A DNA stretch of 64,000 bases, taken from Macrolepiota albuminosa (Eukaryota; Basidiomycota; Agaricomycetes; Agaricales; Agaricaceae). The stretch is from assembly GCA_027475525.1 (NCBI GenBank), contig JAMWFC010000117.1:3272183-3336182 (forward strand), in the 5' to 3' direction. Positions 34,350 to 46,542 of this stretch are shown here, in pieces. Every line of letters starts with the position of its first letter. Positions within the stretch are counted from its first letter, which is position 1. The notes under the pieces were generated by a model, which did no database searches, was not told the origin of the DNA, and worked only from the letters and a program-made list of their open reading frames with translations. A program made the position numbers and the translations under genes.

Positions 34350-35857
34350 TGGGTTGGTTTCAACGGGCAGTACTGCACGTCAATCGTGTCCAATATGACT
34401 GGACGTTTAAAGGAGTCCTTACAGGACTGTACGATCGATTCGTACACCCCTCAACGCTCCAGGATGCAAGGCGGGACTTCCAGTCCGCCAAGTATACCGA
34501 GAAGTTGGGAGTACAAGGGTTCTATGATACCCTTAATGACCATGCCCAGAACATGGCAGTATACCCGGATGGGTATACAATGCTCGAAACGTTCTTGGAT
34601 GGCATTCCAGCGGATATGCGCCGCTATTTGATACGTGAGGACGGATTGTCCCCAGAAGTCAACGATGTGGAAGAATTCGTGGCATATGCCATCCGGTATG
34701 AGCAGTCTCTGAAGACTGCTAACCACTACGAACATCGGAGTGGACACAAAGGGGGATCCAGGCGACTACCGCCTGGTGGGACGCCCTCACGGGGTCAGCA
34801 TGTGGGGACCTTCCTGGCCAAGAAGACCGATCTGGATCGTGACCGCAACACGCGGTTTGTTGTACGCAAGACCCCTGTTGCGAACCGAGGGCGGAGCCGC
34901 CCACGCCCAGAGCGGGCGCTGGACGGAGAACGTCCTAAATCAAGGCCGGACTTCAAACCGGCCAACCCACCAGGTCAGTCGGGGACTTGTTTCGCGTGTG
35001 GCCAACCAGGCCACTACGCTACCAACTGCCCTGCGAAGCCAGGACCCCCGAGGAAGGGGTATACACCCCGCACCCACCTTCGAGCTGCACATACTGCAGC
35101 TGTGAGTGGGAGTGACGGAGACGTATCTGCCGATTCTGAGGCGGAGAACCCCACAAACGACCAGGAGCCCCCAGAGGAGGCATTGGGCGCCGAGCCCGAG
35201 AGTGTGGTCGTGGAGGGGGAGGAGTACGTCACAGTCGACGTATATGACGACGTCTACGACAATGAGTATTACAGTCGCGACAGCGACTCTGAGTGCCTAG
35301 CGGCGATGACGGATTGGCCGTCCGCAAATGACCCCGAACGGAATAACGTGGTTTGGATGAAGAAGGTGACCCTTCGTCGTGCAGAGGGCACTTTGCAGCG
35401 CCCTACATTGAAGCGAGCAGACAAGGAGTGCCTGGTCTTGTATGTGGACGTAGACGGCCACAAGGCATGGACCCTATGGGACTCTGGGAGTACCACATCG
35501 GGCATAACGCCCCAGTTCGCCCATGTGTACGGAATATCCGTGCAGGAGTTGGATACGCCATTGGCGTTACAGCTGGGCACCGTAGGGAGCCGAGCCATGG
35601 TGCAGTACGGGACAAATGTGAATGTCCAAACGCCGGGCTCATGTAGCCGTGAATACATGGATGTAGCGAACTTCGATCGCTACGATATGATACTGGGAAC
35701 GCCATTCATGCGGCGTAACAAAGTCATACTAGACTTTGACCAATGTCAGGTACTGGTGAATGGGAAAGTGATCCCAGCCGAACGAGCAACAGCAGACGAC
35801 ACTGATAATCGTCTGCGACGTCATCGCACTACGGAGAAACGCAAGGACTCTCCATGA
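34350..35857 (+). pseudogene. Element A gag C-terminal part and protease
   Basis: Continuation of the gag frame from 23,280. It holds the capsid part (MGWFQRAVLHVNRVQYDWT and following, about 34,350-34,740), a CCHC zinc knuckle CFACGQPGHYATNC at about 34,990, an acidic linker, and the aspartic protease with WDSGSTTSG at about 35,475 and ILGTPFMRR at about 35,690. The stop TGA at 35,855-35,857 interrupts the frame; the same frame continues directly into the reverse transcriptase region, so gag and pol were one reading frame and this TGA probably replaced CGA. Unlike element B it has a single protease domain. Confidence 0.9.
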
Positions 35858-36140
35858 CTTGGCCGGCGCAGAGTGCCGACCGTGGAGGATGGGGAGGAGG
35901 AAGTGCAGGCTATGCCTGGACTAAGCGCAGACCACAACGTGGTAATGATGAGCGAGGAGGAGTATCAAGCCTCCAAGAGGAGCAACGAGCGAATAATCGC
36001 TCCCGAGATTCGAGGCGCAAGGCCTCCAGACAAACGCCATCGCAAGGCGAGACGACGGGAGGACTCAGTGGACGTATGCCCACCTACGTCCTCACGAGTC
36101 AAGTTGGAAGACTTGAAAGACAGCACTCGAGAGGTGGAAG

Positions 36141-36294
36141 CCTCAGTAGAGGGGGACACACGGTCTCTATGGGAACGACCAGCTCCCCTACCGGAGTACG
36201 ACTGGGCATACGACCCCCCTCAGTAGAGGGGGACACACGGTCTCTATGGGAACGACCAGCTCCCCTACCGGAGTACGACTGGGCATACGACCCC
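36141..36294. repeat. 77-bp tandem duplication 9
   Basis: Copies 36,141-36,217 and 36,218-36,294 identical, offset 77. Frame is restored only if one further base in the adjacent C run is also supplied. Confidence 0.97.
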
Positions 36295-36743
36295 GAATGC
36301 CGCAAGAGTGGAACGAGCTGGTGGCAGCCACGTGTGCGCGAAATGCGCACCAGAGACGGATGACCGTCAAACCAGTGTATCGCCAGCCAGTCCCGGACGA
36401 GGTATCCGTAGCGTACTCGCTTGTACGTGAGGGAAGAAGCCTCGTGGCTTGTAAGGCAGCGGTAGCGGGTGCCCCGCTGAGACTACATATACCTGATGAC
36501 AGTGTCAATCGGGTGCTCGCAATGCGAGAACAGTACGCGCCGCCGCCTCGGCCACCCTCAGAGACGGTGGAAGTACTTCCCCCGGTACGCATGAAGGGGA
36601 AGCAGAAGGCGACAAGCCTTCGTGAGGAAGATATCCCTCGGTTGCGTCAGCAATGGCAAGAAGAATTTGCCGACATGGTCAATGGGACCAAGGAGGAGCT
36701 CCCGCCGTGGCAGGAGGTGAACCATGAGATTAATCTCATAGAT

Positions 36744-36897
36744 GAGAACAAGCAGTATAAGTACCACTTGCCACGCTGTCCACGCGCCCTCCAGGAGCAA
36801 CTACGCGATAAGACTAATCGGAGAACAAGCAGTATAAGTACCACTTGCCACGCTGTCCACGCGCCCTCCAGGAGCAACTACGCGATAAGACTAATCG
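36744..36897. repeat. 77-bp tandem duplication 10
   Basis: Copies 36,744-36,820 and 36,821-36,897 identical, offset 77. Collapsing restores the reverse transcriptase frame. Confidence 0.97.
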
Positions 36898-39800
36898 CTA
36901 CTTGAATGCTCAATGGTGGTCCCCATGCACCACCGCTCAAGCTGCACCGTTATTGTGCATCCCGAAGAAGGATGGAACCCTTTGAACAGCTCTTGATGCG
37001 CGTCAGCACAATGACAATACCATAAAGGATGTAACTCCTTTACCAGATCAAGAGGTGATCCGGGAAGACGTGGCTCGGGCGAAGTATCGCTCGAAGATTG
37101 ACCTTACTGACGCTTACGAGCAGGTGCGCATTCGCACCGAGGACGTACCCAAGACCGTATTTGCGTCGATCATGGGTACATTCACGAGCAATATAATGCA
37201 GATTGGAGACTGCAATGCTCCAGCAACTTTCCAGAGGCTAATGACCTCTATCTTCCGAGACGTAATAGGACGTTTCATGCACGTCTACTTAGATGACATA
37301 TTCATCTACTCGGATACCATGGAGGAGCATGAGCAGCACCTCAGAGTCGTATTCGAACGACTGCGCAAGTACAAGTTGTACTTGAAGTGGAAAAAATGTG
37401 AGCTCTACGCTCAGAGTATAGACTGCCTAGGGCATGTCATAGACAAGCGGGGTATCCACCCTGATCAGGACAAGCTCGATCGTATTCGGGAGTGGCGCAC
37501 GCCCTGAAACTACAATGACATCCAACGATTCGTTGGCCTTGTCAACTACATATCGAGCTTCTTGCCCGATGTCACAGCCTATACTGGGCCACTTATGGCC
37601 ATGACGCAGAACGGGTCACCGTTCAATTGGAGGCCGTTGCACCAGCGGTGCTTCGAGATGGTCAAACGGATCTGTACGAAGACTCCGGTGATTCGACCAA
37701 TCGACCCTAGACGGGACGAGCCAATATGGCTCATTTGCGACGCGTCCAAGACAGGCGTCGGGGCCATGTACGGCCAGGGAAGCAGCTGGCAGACGTGCCG
37801 CCCAGCAGGGTTCATGTCGAAGAAGTTTACGACGGCCCAGCAAAACTATGCAGTGCACGAGTTGGAGACTCTTGCCATACTCGAGGCTCTCCTCAAGTGG
37901 GAGGATAAGCTGATGGGATACCCCATCCACATCATAACGGACCACAAGGCCCTTGAGTTCTTTAAAACTCAGGTGAACTTGTCGCCGCGTCAGCGACGGT
38001 GGATAGACTACATGTCGAGATACCAGTTCGACATCACCTATGTTAAAGGTGAACTCAACAAAGTGGCAGACTGCTTGTCACGCTACTTTGAGAGTGATGT
38101 AGTCGGGGAGGCTCACGAGCCTCATGAGTATGTGCAGGCGGACTGCCGCATAGACCCTGATGGAGAGGATTTACCTCTCCACCGATACCAGGAGCTCAGG
38201 GAGCATGTCCTGGAAGTACGCGCTATGCGTGACGATGAACGGAGGCGAAGCACTCGCCTCAGAGAGCAGCGTGAAGAACGGGACGTAGCCGCCCAGTTGC
38301 TCAAGGAGCATGAAACCGTGGACCCAGCATCCACTAGGGAGCACGAGCGCCACGATGTACCCGTTACGCTTGCGGAGATGCTCGAAGGCGAATTGCCTTC
38401 ATCCCAGCCTCCTAGCCTGGTCAATGACGACTTCCGGCAGGAGGTGGTGCAGGACTATGGCAATGATCCTCTCTTCGCCGAGATAATTGCCAATCCTGCC
38501 GACCATCCTCGGTTCAGGCATGAGCCTGGTGGACTCATCACGACGGAGAACCGTCAAGGGGTGGCAGTGGTATGCCTCCCCCGTACGCGTACCATTGTTA
38601 CGCGGGTCTTGGACCAGGCCCATGCCCTGGTGGGGCACTTTGGTGCCGCCCGGACATTGGGCTACATCCGGCGATGGTATTGGTGGCCACGTATGGCCCA
38701 AGAAGTGACTAAGTTTTGCGCGTCCTGCGCAGCGTGCCAGAGGGCAAAGTTGCCCCCTGGATCCCCTCTTGGGAAGCTACACCAGCTACCCGTGCCGGTG
38801 AAACCCTGGGACTCAATTGGAATGGACTTCGTAGGTCCCTTTCCCGAGTCCAGAGGGTTCGATTACCTCTGGGTAGTCATATGTCGTATGACAAGCATGG
38901 TGCACCTCATACCGGTGCGAACTACGCTGACGGCTAAGGAGCTGTCGTGGATCTACCTGAGGGAGATCGTTAGGCTGCATGGGCTGCCTAGCACCATTGT
39001 GAGCGATCGTGACTCAAAGTTCACGTCTCAATGGTGGAGAGAACTCCACAAACTGCTAGGAGCGCGACTCCTCATGTTGACGTCCTTCCATCCTCAGACG
39101 GATGGGCAGACAGAGCGGGTTAACCGCAGTATAGGTCAGATTTTGAGGGCAGTTGTTCGCCCTGACCAACGGGACTGGGTGGACTGGTGTCCACTCACTG
39201 AGTTCGCGATTAACGCGAGTATCTCGGAGACCACAGGGTATGCGCCCTTTGAACTCAACGGAGGGTACTTGCCCTCCATGCTGCACGAACTTCGTGCTGA
39301 TACGGTAGCTCACCGTGGAGTTGTCGAGTTCGCCAGGCAGGCCCTGGAGAACATCGCGGCGGCGCATGACGCCATCATAGAGGCGCGAGTCTTTCAGGTG
39401 AAGAACGCCAATCACCGTAGGCGAACAGACCCGCCAATAGCTGTAGGAGCATTGGTATACTTATCAACGCGTAATCTGAGGCTCCCAAAGGGACGGGCGA
39501 GTAAACTCTGCCTGAAATGGGTAGGCCCATACCGCGTCCTAGACGCAGAGCCAAGTACCTCCAACTACGTGTTGGAGCTGCCTCTGGCATTACAGGAACG
39601 ACGCATCGTTCCTAAGTTCCATGTGTCGCTGTTGCGACCTTATAGCGCGTCTGATGATGCGCTGTTCCCTAACAGGGCGACCCCGGGCCCCTATGATTTT
39701 GGGGCTCGAGACGATGACAAATGGTTCGTCGAGTGCATAATTGGGCACCGGTGGACTGAGCGTAACACGCTCGAGTTTGAGGTACGATGGTCCCTGGGGG

Positions 39801-40016
39801 ACACAACATGGGAGCCACACTCCCATTGCTCCAAGCTAGTGGCACTTGACCGTTATTTGGAGTTGAAGGGCGTTAAGCGCCCACATCAATTAAGTAAGCG
39901 TGCCGGCGCTTAATTTGATCGGCAGTGCCGATTGCGGCTTGGCTGAGTTGGTCAGCAGCTGTGGCTGAAACACGTCTTAAAAAGCGAAATTTCTTTTTCG
40001 CCTTTTTTCCCCAACC

Positions 40017-43000
40017 ATGGACAGCATGCCCGTGGACATAAGTGACCAGCAGCAGCAGCAGCTACAGCAGCAGCAATTTGAGAGTACGCCGTCGGTCTTA
40101 CCGTCGGCTGAAGGGGGGGGGCAGATGGCTCCCCCGCTGACCCAAAATGCGCCCCAGTGGGGACAATCGCAACAGGCTGTGGGCTTCCCACAGCAGCAGC
40201 AACAACCAGCGGCGGGCTACCCGCCGCAGCAGCCGGTGATCAGTGGCTATCCGCCACTGCAAACCATGCAGGGCAACTTCATGCCCCAGAACGCACCTGT
40301 GGGCGGCTATCAGCCCCAACAACCAGCACCGGGCGCTTATGCGCCACATCACACCGAGGGCCAATTCCAGCAACAGGCCTACGGGGGGCTAGTCAGCCCC
40401 CAAGCAGCGCCGGCATGGAGGCAGCTTGCCCCTGTACCGGCAACAGGGCAACTGGGTACGGGGGGCTAGTCAGCCCCCAAGCAGCGCCGGCATGGAGGCA
40501 GCTTGCCCCTGTACCGGCAACAGGGCAACTGGGACACATCCTTTTCCCCAGTTTACCGCCCCGGCGCACTACCCTGGGATGGGTGGTGTGCCCGTAATGA
40601 TGCCGTACCCCCCGGCTTGGATGGGGGCTTGGGGCGCAATGCCCCAGTACAGCGACTCGCATGAGTCGCAAGCCAAGGGAGGCCGGTCGATTTCCCTGTC
40701 GACCACAGTACCAACCGATAATCTAGAGGGACGCCAAGCATCCCTCGTGCAGGCCACCGCGGCCATTGAGAGAGCAGAAACTCTCAATACAGAACGAAGC
40801 GTCGGATCATCGTCCGATGCGCCGACGGAGAGCCTGGCCAAGCTCTCCTTGCTACAGCGGCTGGAAATGCCGCACCAATCCAAGCCCAGCTCGGAAGAAG
40901 AGTCGCGTCCTCGACGCGACAAAGGAAAAGCACGGGCTGTCGAGCCCACTCACAGCCAGGACTTAGTCCTGGCTACCCTTCTCCAACGTCTTGGAGATAA
41001 CGGGTACGATGTACCCGCAGAGTCGTCATTCCTCTGCGATGCGGAGGCAGTCGTCCTCATCTGCCGGATGATGGACGACATGGATCATATGCGCGCTCAG
41101 CACAAAACTGATCTCCTTGCCATTTCGGCCGCTCGTAAGCGGCAGACTACACCCCCGAGTTGGGACACCGACTCCAGCAAAAGGGCGCGTCGGCAAGGAG
41201 TGGAGGACGCGCCCTCCCGCTCGATTAAGTCGAGCGTTGCTGCCCCCGGCCGGGAGGCCGGTCTAGGACGGGACATCCTCCCTTATGAAGATGTTCCTGC
41301 TCCAGCCGCCCCCCGGCTTATCCAGCGCCTCGCCAGCGGCGCGTCTGAGGTCGCGTCTTCGCGACCAGTATCCGTGGTATCCACCACGCACTCTGGGGAG
41401 CAGAGTTCCAGGGGTGTGAGCACACGCCCCACTGAGGCCAAGGCCTCACAACCCCGAAAGGATCGTCGGGGTAAGCAACCGGACGTGCGCGCCTACGTCA
41501 ACGTGCACTTCCCCGAGGATGCCCCGAAAGGGGCCCCAGGGGCTAACATCCCCTTTTTACCCGCTATACTGGTAGAGGGCCCGCCAGCCCGACTCCCGCG
41601 GTGTGTGTGGGCAATGGACCCACGATCTGAGAAGTCGGAGCCAGAGAGGCTGCCTTCCCCTCCCTCCGACGACGATTGGTATGAGGAGCCTGAAGAGGCT
41701 CGTATGGAATCCCCAGTGCCGCACGAGACGGCGGCACAGCGTATGGCGCGCGAACGGCGCAACAGCAATCGACGAGCCAAGATGGAGCGTCGGGCGCAGA
41801 ACAGCGCCAAACGAGGGGCCGCCCTCCTTGAGGACGAAACCGGGCGCATCCCTGATGCGCTCGGTGTGGTGATCTACCGTGATCACACTATTGAGCGCCA
41901 AAACTCATTCTTTGGCGCGGGGTTGGCTCCCCAATTCTATTGGTCGCCAAGGACCAATACCATCTTCGTCGGGCAAGAAGCCCGCGCAGCCAGGTCCTTC
42001 GAGGACGACAAACCGGGCAACGCCGCCGCGACGCCCCACAACAGTAAGGTGTACCAAGTTGCACCTCGCGGGTTTCCCCGCAGTCCTCGAGAAGTCCGCA
42101 GACTTCACGCACTGGTCAACAACCAGTTTACGCCGCTTCGGCAGCGTCAGTTGGGCTACCTCTTGCTCAACGAATTCAAGCGGGTGGCGCTCAACTGCCA
42201 CCCTACGGCCCGAGACAGAGCTATGTCTCATTTACTCGACGAGGTCGAGTATAGGACTATCGTGGTACCCTTTGCGAGTCCAGAGGAGCGGGAGAGCTTC
42301 CCGCGAATGATTGTGCCGTCGCGGCTCTATCGCCGCAAAGAGGGAGGGAAGATTGCCTTTGTCGGCCTTACCCCCCCTGATCCAAAGCAGCCATTTGCTT
42401 TGGACTACCTGGGCTCATACGCCCTCCTCTATGGACGTCCTGGGACGTCCAATGTGTGGACCGGTCTGGCCATGGACCGAGCCATGCGCATTCATTGGCG
42501 CAGCCTCTTTGGGTTTGCGCTTGTACGCGCCCTCAGCGCCAGCCGCCCCTCTAAGGCCACGGTACACAAGTACCTGGCCTACGTCTTCGCCAGGCCAGGC
42601 CTCTATAAAGAGGCCGTGGCCAAGTACGAGGCGGCCACGGGGCGAGTCTTTGAGCCCATCCACGCCGATGACCCTACCTTCGAGGTTCGGGCTGTGGACA
42701 TTCCGGAAGCGTCAGCTTCCGTGTTCTCCACTTCGGACGCGTTACGTGTCCTTCTCCACAATCAAATCCCGGTCAGCTGGGCTGACCACGCGTACACTTA
42801 TGGGGTCACCTACTTGGCCCACCTATTCTTCAGCGACAGCCGGCTCTACAACGAGGCGGCTGCTATCGACGACGAGAGGCTACAACGCCTCGATCACTAC
42901 GGTACACCCCAGTCCATCCCTCAGTGGGATGGGTGGCGCGAGGGCACCATCGGCGATCGTCAACGCCTGATGCTCCAGCAGCAGGACAGTCGTCGTGCAT

Positions 43001-43409
43001 ACGACGACGCGCTCGCCAAGGGGATGTACCTCTCTATCGGGCAAGACATTCATGCCCGCGAAATCTGGACGCGCCAGTACCCGTCCGACACTGGGGATCT
43101 GCCTGATCCCCAACCAACCGTCTCGGGGTCGACCATCGACCCCAATCTCACACTGTCCCCCCTCCGGGACTATGACGATTCCCTGCCTGTGGCAGGGCCT
43201 TCGGGTACTTCTTACGCGCCAATCTCACACTGTCCCCCCTCCGGGACTATGACGATTCCCTGCCTGTGGCAGGGCCTTCGGGTACTTCTTACGCGCCCGC
43301 ACCTGAGGATGAACTCCTCGACTACGACATGGACGACGCGACTGCCGATCCATTCCGGGAGCCTGGGGACTCTCCCATTGCCCCCGTCCCAGACTTACCG
43401 ACGGCATGA
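40017..43409 (+). CDS. Element A extra ORF between pol and 3' LTR
   Basis: Function unknown. It starts 104 bp after the pol stop, ATG in a good context (CCAACCATGG), same strand as gag-pol, and no introns. With the 77-bp duplications at 40,380 and 43,142 collapsed and one base supplied near the first, it is one frame of 1,079 residues. Residues 1-190 are rich in Gln, Pro and Gly and prion-like. Residues about 200-480 are charged and disordered (nuclear-signal-like KKRK-type tracts). A basic helix at about 545-580 (RRNSNRRAKMERRAQNSAKR) precedes a conserved-looking globular part (about 590-960, for example KVYQVAPRGFPRSPREVRRL and YLAYVFARPGLYKEAV). The C-terminus is acidic. No signal peptide or transmembrane segment, so it is not an envelope protein. 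It may assist packaging, nuclear entry or silencing escape, but nothing in the sequence decides. Confidence 0.8.
40380..40533. repeat. 77-bp tandem duplication 11
   Basis: Copies 40,380-40,456 and 40,457-40,533 identical, offset 77. It splits the extra ORF of element A; one additional base is needed to join the frames. Confidence 0.97.
43142..43297. repeat. 77-bp tandem duplication 12
   Basis: 43,142-43,220 matches 43,219-43,297, offset 77. Collapsing brings the extra ORF to its acidic C-terminus and the stop at 43,407-43,409. Confidence 0.96.
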
Positions 43410-43454
43410 CCGTCATATTATCTCGAGACCGTAGCTCGGTCTGATTGGGGGGTG

Positions 43455-43687
43455 TGTAGCGTAGTCCGCTATGTGGCGTTGGCCACATAGCTTTACTTAC
43501 TGTATATTAGTACATATTATATTATATTTATTATAATATAATATTTATTTACATTCGTATATAATTAGTTACTCAGCTGCTTACAAAGCAGCTTATTTTG
43601 TTGTAAACTACATTGTCAATAGACCGGTCTGGTCTGATTCAGTGTTGTGTGCACACTAAGCTCTCTCAAATTCGTAACTTCGTTACA
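43455..43687 (+). repeat. 3' LTR of element A
   Basis: 233 bp, identical by eye to 21,036-21,268, followed by the target duplication ATGAG at 43,688-43,692. Confidence 0.97.
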
Positions 43688-43797
43688 ATGAGCAAAGAGA
43701 GTTAAACTGTGAGCAGCAGACAAATAAATGGTGTATACTGGCTCAAAAAACTGCTCCAATGTTTGGCCTTTTTGGAAAGATTCACATGGTGTGCGAA

Positions 43798-44185
43798 GGC
43801 CCTGAGAAGCTCCCAAGAAACCTTGTCCAGAAATTTCCCACATCTTGGCCTCAAATCCACAATAATGGACAACCATATGCAAAACATATGTTTTAAAAAG
43901 GAAATTCTCAATTTTTTTTCTTTTTTTACTGAGGTGAGGATTATTGGGGCAATGATGCAATTTTTTGTGCTCTCACACATGTAACAAGTCCATATGTAAA
44001 TTTACATTGAGAACCTGTCATACACCTCAATTAAAGGACTTAGATTGCCTTGAATGCTTGTCAAAATCTCAAAAGTTTCATCCAGCTAAGCCTCAAATCC
44101 ACAAAGTTGGGACTTAGATTTGGTCAAAATTTCCCCTCAAATCCACTATTTCATGGACAAGGTTTCTCAGGAGCTTCCTGGGGCC
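43798..44185. mobile_element. 388-bp MITE
   Basis: It starts GGCCCTGAGAAGCTCCCAAG and ends with the inverted partner (GAGCTTCCTGGGGCC). It interrupts the left inverted repeat of the surrounding Tc1-like element. An imperfect 8-9 bp duplication of TGTGCAA-like sequence flanks it, which would fit a hAT-type MITE. No coding capacity. Confidence 0.65.
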
Positions 44186-44396
44186 TGTGTGCAACAATTA
44201 CCTAAGCAAAAAAATCATGAAAAATTACATGACATACAACTGCATCCTGGCTTCACAATGATGTATAGATCATGTGATTTGGACAATGACTCGCTGATTA
44301 ATGAATTAAACAAAATATTCAATCATTGAGGCAGTTTTTTGACTCACTCTAATTTTCATATTTTCTCACCACTTTTCACCAGTAGAAAGAAGATTC

Positions 44397-46150
44397 CCAC
44401 TACTTTAGTAGTGGGTCTATGGCCTGTGAATGACACTGGTTTTTTTCCGCTGTCTGACAATTGATCATGTGAAGGTCTCAGTCCACTGCCTGTCCTTGCC
44501 CCTTGTTTCTTGTTCATGACGCAAACGATTCACTGTTTCTTCTATTGTCGTCATTCCCATGCTTTAATCTAAATTTCTTTCCTTTTTTGTCATATGGTGC
44601 TTGTTTTCGATCCAGAACGCTCATGTCTATCTCCTATTTTTTGCACTTCTTGTTTTGTCTTTGTTTCTCATGTCCCCTTTTCTTGACTCTCATGGTCTCA
44701 CTTCCTCCTTTTTTGACCCTTTTTCCTGTAAAACATTTCCTCCTGTATCTCATTCATGCTTTATTTTGTCGTTGTTCTAATTTGTTTCCCGATTTCCCTT
44801 CTTCATACTTTCTCTGCCATCCTGTCTCCTGTTCTTTTCATTCGTCTTGATGACCGCTCTGTTGGGTTCTGTTAAACTCCCTGTGCATTTCAATGTCTCC
44901 GCACGTTCTAGCAGTATCTCTCACTCTCTTTTCGATAGTCATGGTCTCTCCACAGCTTTTCCTGTCAGGCAACCCATCATTCTTGTGACCTCATATCATC
45001 CTCAAACATCTTTATCCTGTCTCTTAACTTTTTCTATTTCGCTGTTCTCTGGTACTCTTGTCACCCTTGGCCTCAATTGGTTTGCACAATTGCAAGAATA
45101 TTTCATAACCCTTGGTCATTGTCCAATTTCTCCCAAGAATGTCTGATTACTTGACACTCCTAGCAGCAACTACCCCTTCTATCCAAATGGTTTGTTTTTT
45201 ACTAAATAGTTTTCCTGGTCTTACCATTTTACAGTGGTGATCCCTTTTTCCACACAGTCTCTTCATGACAATCATGTATCATTGTCTGCTTTTGTAAACA
45301 AAACAATGAAAACAATATTTTCCATGGATCACAGTCTCTTCATGACAATCATGTATCATTGTCTGCTTTTGTAAACAAAACAATGAAAACAATATTTTCC
45401 ATGGATTCCTCAGACACCTTTGCTCTCTCACCATTTTCTCATGATGTGTTGTTCAAAAGTATTCATTCTCATGGTCTGTCCATTTGTGATACTGTTGCTG
45501 ATTGCCAAAATGTTTTGATTCACCATCTCTTGAATGGCCTTTGTTCAGTGTTGCTGGGACATGAATGTTCCACATGTTCGCCCATGGTTGATTCTCATGT
45601 CTTGAAGCTTGCTCTATTTGATGCTGTAATCAATCATGCGCATTCAGAAAATACACCAATTTTGGAGATTTGTGCTTTGTGTAAGGCTCTTGGTCTTGAT
45701 CACCTCCCGCATTGTCAAATGTTTTTGGTTGAATTCATGAGTAAAATTGCCAACGACAGTAATGCTCCATTGCCCCCTTTTTTGACTATGAGTTGTCATG
45801 TTTCTTGAGTCGATGCACTTCGGATTGCGGCTGCACATGGTATCTCTGCAGCCAGTAATTGTAATATTATCCTCAGTTGTGTTATTAAGCATACACTTGA
45901 AGGAAACTGTGCACACTCTCAAGGAAATACAGGTTGTTGCACATTGTGTCATGCATTGTCTTTAGATTTATCAGTCCTTCCTTCTGAAATCTAGTCATTT
46001 GTTATCCAGGAATTTGGACCTCAACTGAACATTCAATCTGCCTGCCAGTTGCTTATGATCTTGAATGTTCCGCATGATCTACAAAAAAGGAAATCTATTG
46101 TGCATATCCTGACTTAACGTTCGGTTATTGAAACGTATTTAATTCGACAG
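44397..46150 (+). repeat. Unclassified repeat R, left copy, decayed coding sequence
   Basis: Similar along more than 1 kb to 48,396-49,540. Pieces look like decayed protein: around 45,360-45,808 HECSTCSPMVDSHVLKLALF and LIHHLLNGLC, with similar words in the other copy (LIHHLLNGLC, AHECST). Stops are frequent. The family is not recognised; it is probably the remnant of a transposon ORF. The pyrimidine-rich first half has no clear frame. Confidence 0.55.
45253..45406. repeat. 77-bp tandem duplication 13
   Basis: Copies 45,253-45,329 and 45,330-45,406 identical, offset 77, inside repeat R. Confidence 0.97.
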
Positions 46151-46388
46151 CCATTCAATCACTTGGATGGAACGCAATGGGATTCGGTTCATCGCTTGCA
46201 AAATATGAAGCGTGGGGTTATACTGGTTATGTGACACTTGCAAATTGGCCCAAATTTAATGACCATGTCTGTGGAATCGAAAGAAATTGTCCAAGAACAC
46301 GATGGTGGTTCAGAGATGGTGATGGGTTCAGATTCTTACTGTCCCTCAAATCAGACACAATTCCCAATTCTAACAATAGGAGAGGAGG

Positions 46389-46542
46389 GTTCCTTGACTG
46401 GCAATTGGATAGCGTCAACGGTTGAAAGGGAAAGAAATGTGATTATTATCCAAAACGAGATAAAAGTTCCTTGACTGGCAATTGGATAGCGTCAACGGTT
46501 GAAAGGGAAAGAAATGTGATTATTATCCAAAACAAGATAAAA
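46389..46542. repeat. 77-bp tandem duplication 14
   Basis: Copies 46,389-46,465 and 46,466-46,542 with one mismatch, offset 77, in noncoding repeat sequence. Confidence 0.96.

Larger units (their letters stand above)
35858..39913 (+). pseudogene. Element A pol: RT, RNase H, integrase
   Basis: Reverse transcriptase with CIPKKDGTL, YRSKIDLTDAYEQV and HVYLDDIFIYSD; RNase H with ICDASKTGVGAMYG and ITDHKALEFF; integrase zinc region (HFGAARTLGYI, CAACQRAK) and core ([38 protein letters not shown]). The C-terminus has a chromodomain-like segment (FEVRWSLGDTTWEP). Two 77-bp duplications break the frame (36,141-36,294 and 36,744-36,897). One base also appears to be lost from a C run near 36,294, and TGA stops occur at 36,983-36,985 and 37,505-37,507. 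From 37,508 to 39,913 the frame is fully open. Full gag-pol would be about 2,404 residues. Confidence 0.92.
21036..43687 (+). mobile_element. Ty3/gypsy LTR retrotransposon A, complete but interrupted
   Basis: Two identical 233-bp LTRs, a 5-bp target duplication, a gag-pol frame in the order gag, protease, reverse transcriptase, RNase H, integrase (Ty3/gypsy order) and an extra downstream ORF. Element B is inserted in its gag at 23,281. Without B and the five 77-bp duplications it is about 11.2 kb. The purine run before the 3' LTR (TTGGGGGGTG) is a plausible polypurine tract; I could not assign a tRNA primer site after the 5' LTR. Confidence 0.95.

Noticed and set aside
40017..43409. Extra ORF of element A as an envelope gene
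   Set aside because: No signal peptide, transmembrane helix or cysteine pattern; only the position suggests it.
44503..45146. Plus-strand open frames rich in Phe, Leu and Ser as membrane protein genes
   Set aside because: They come from pyrimidine-rich decayed repeat sequence and have no start context, introns or homology that I recognise.
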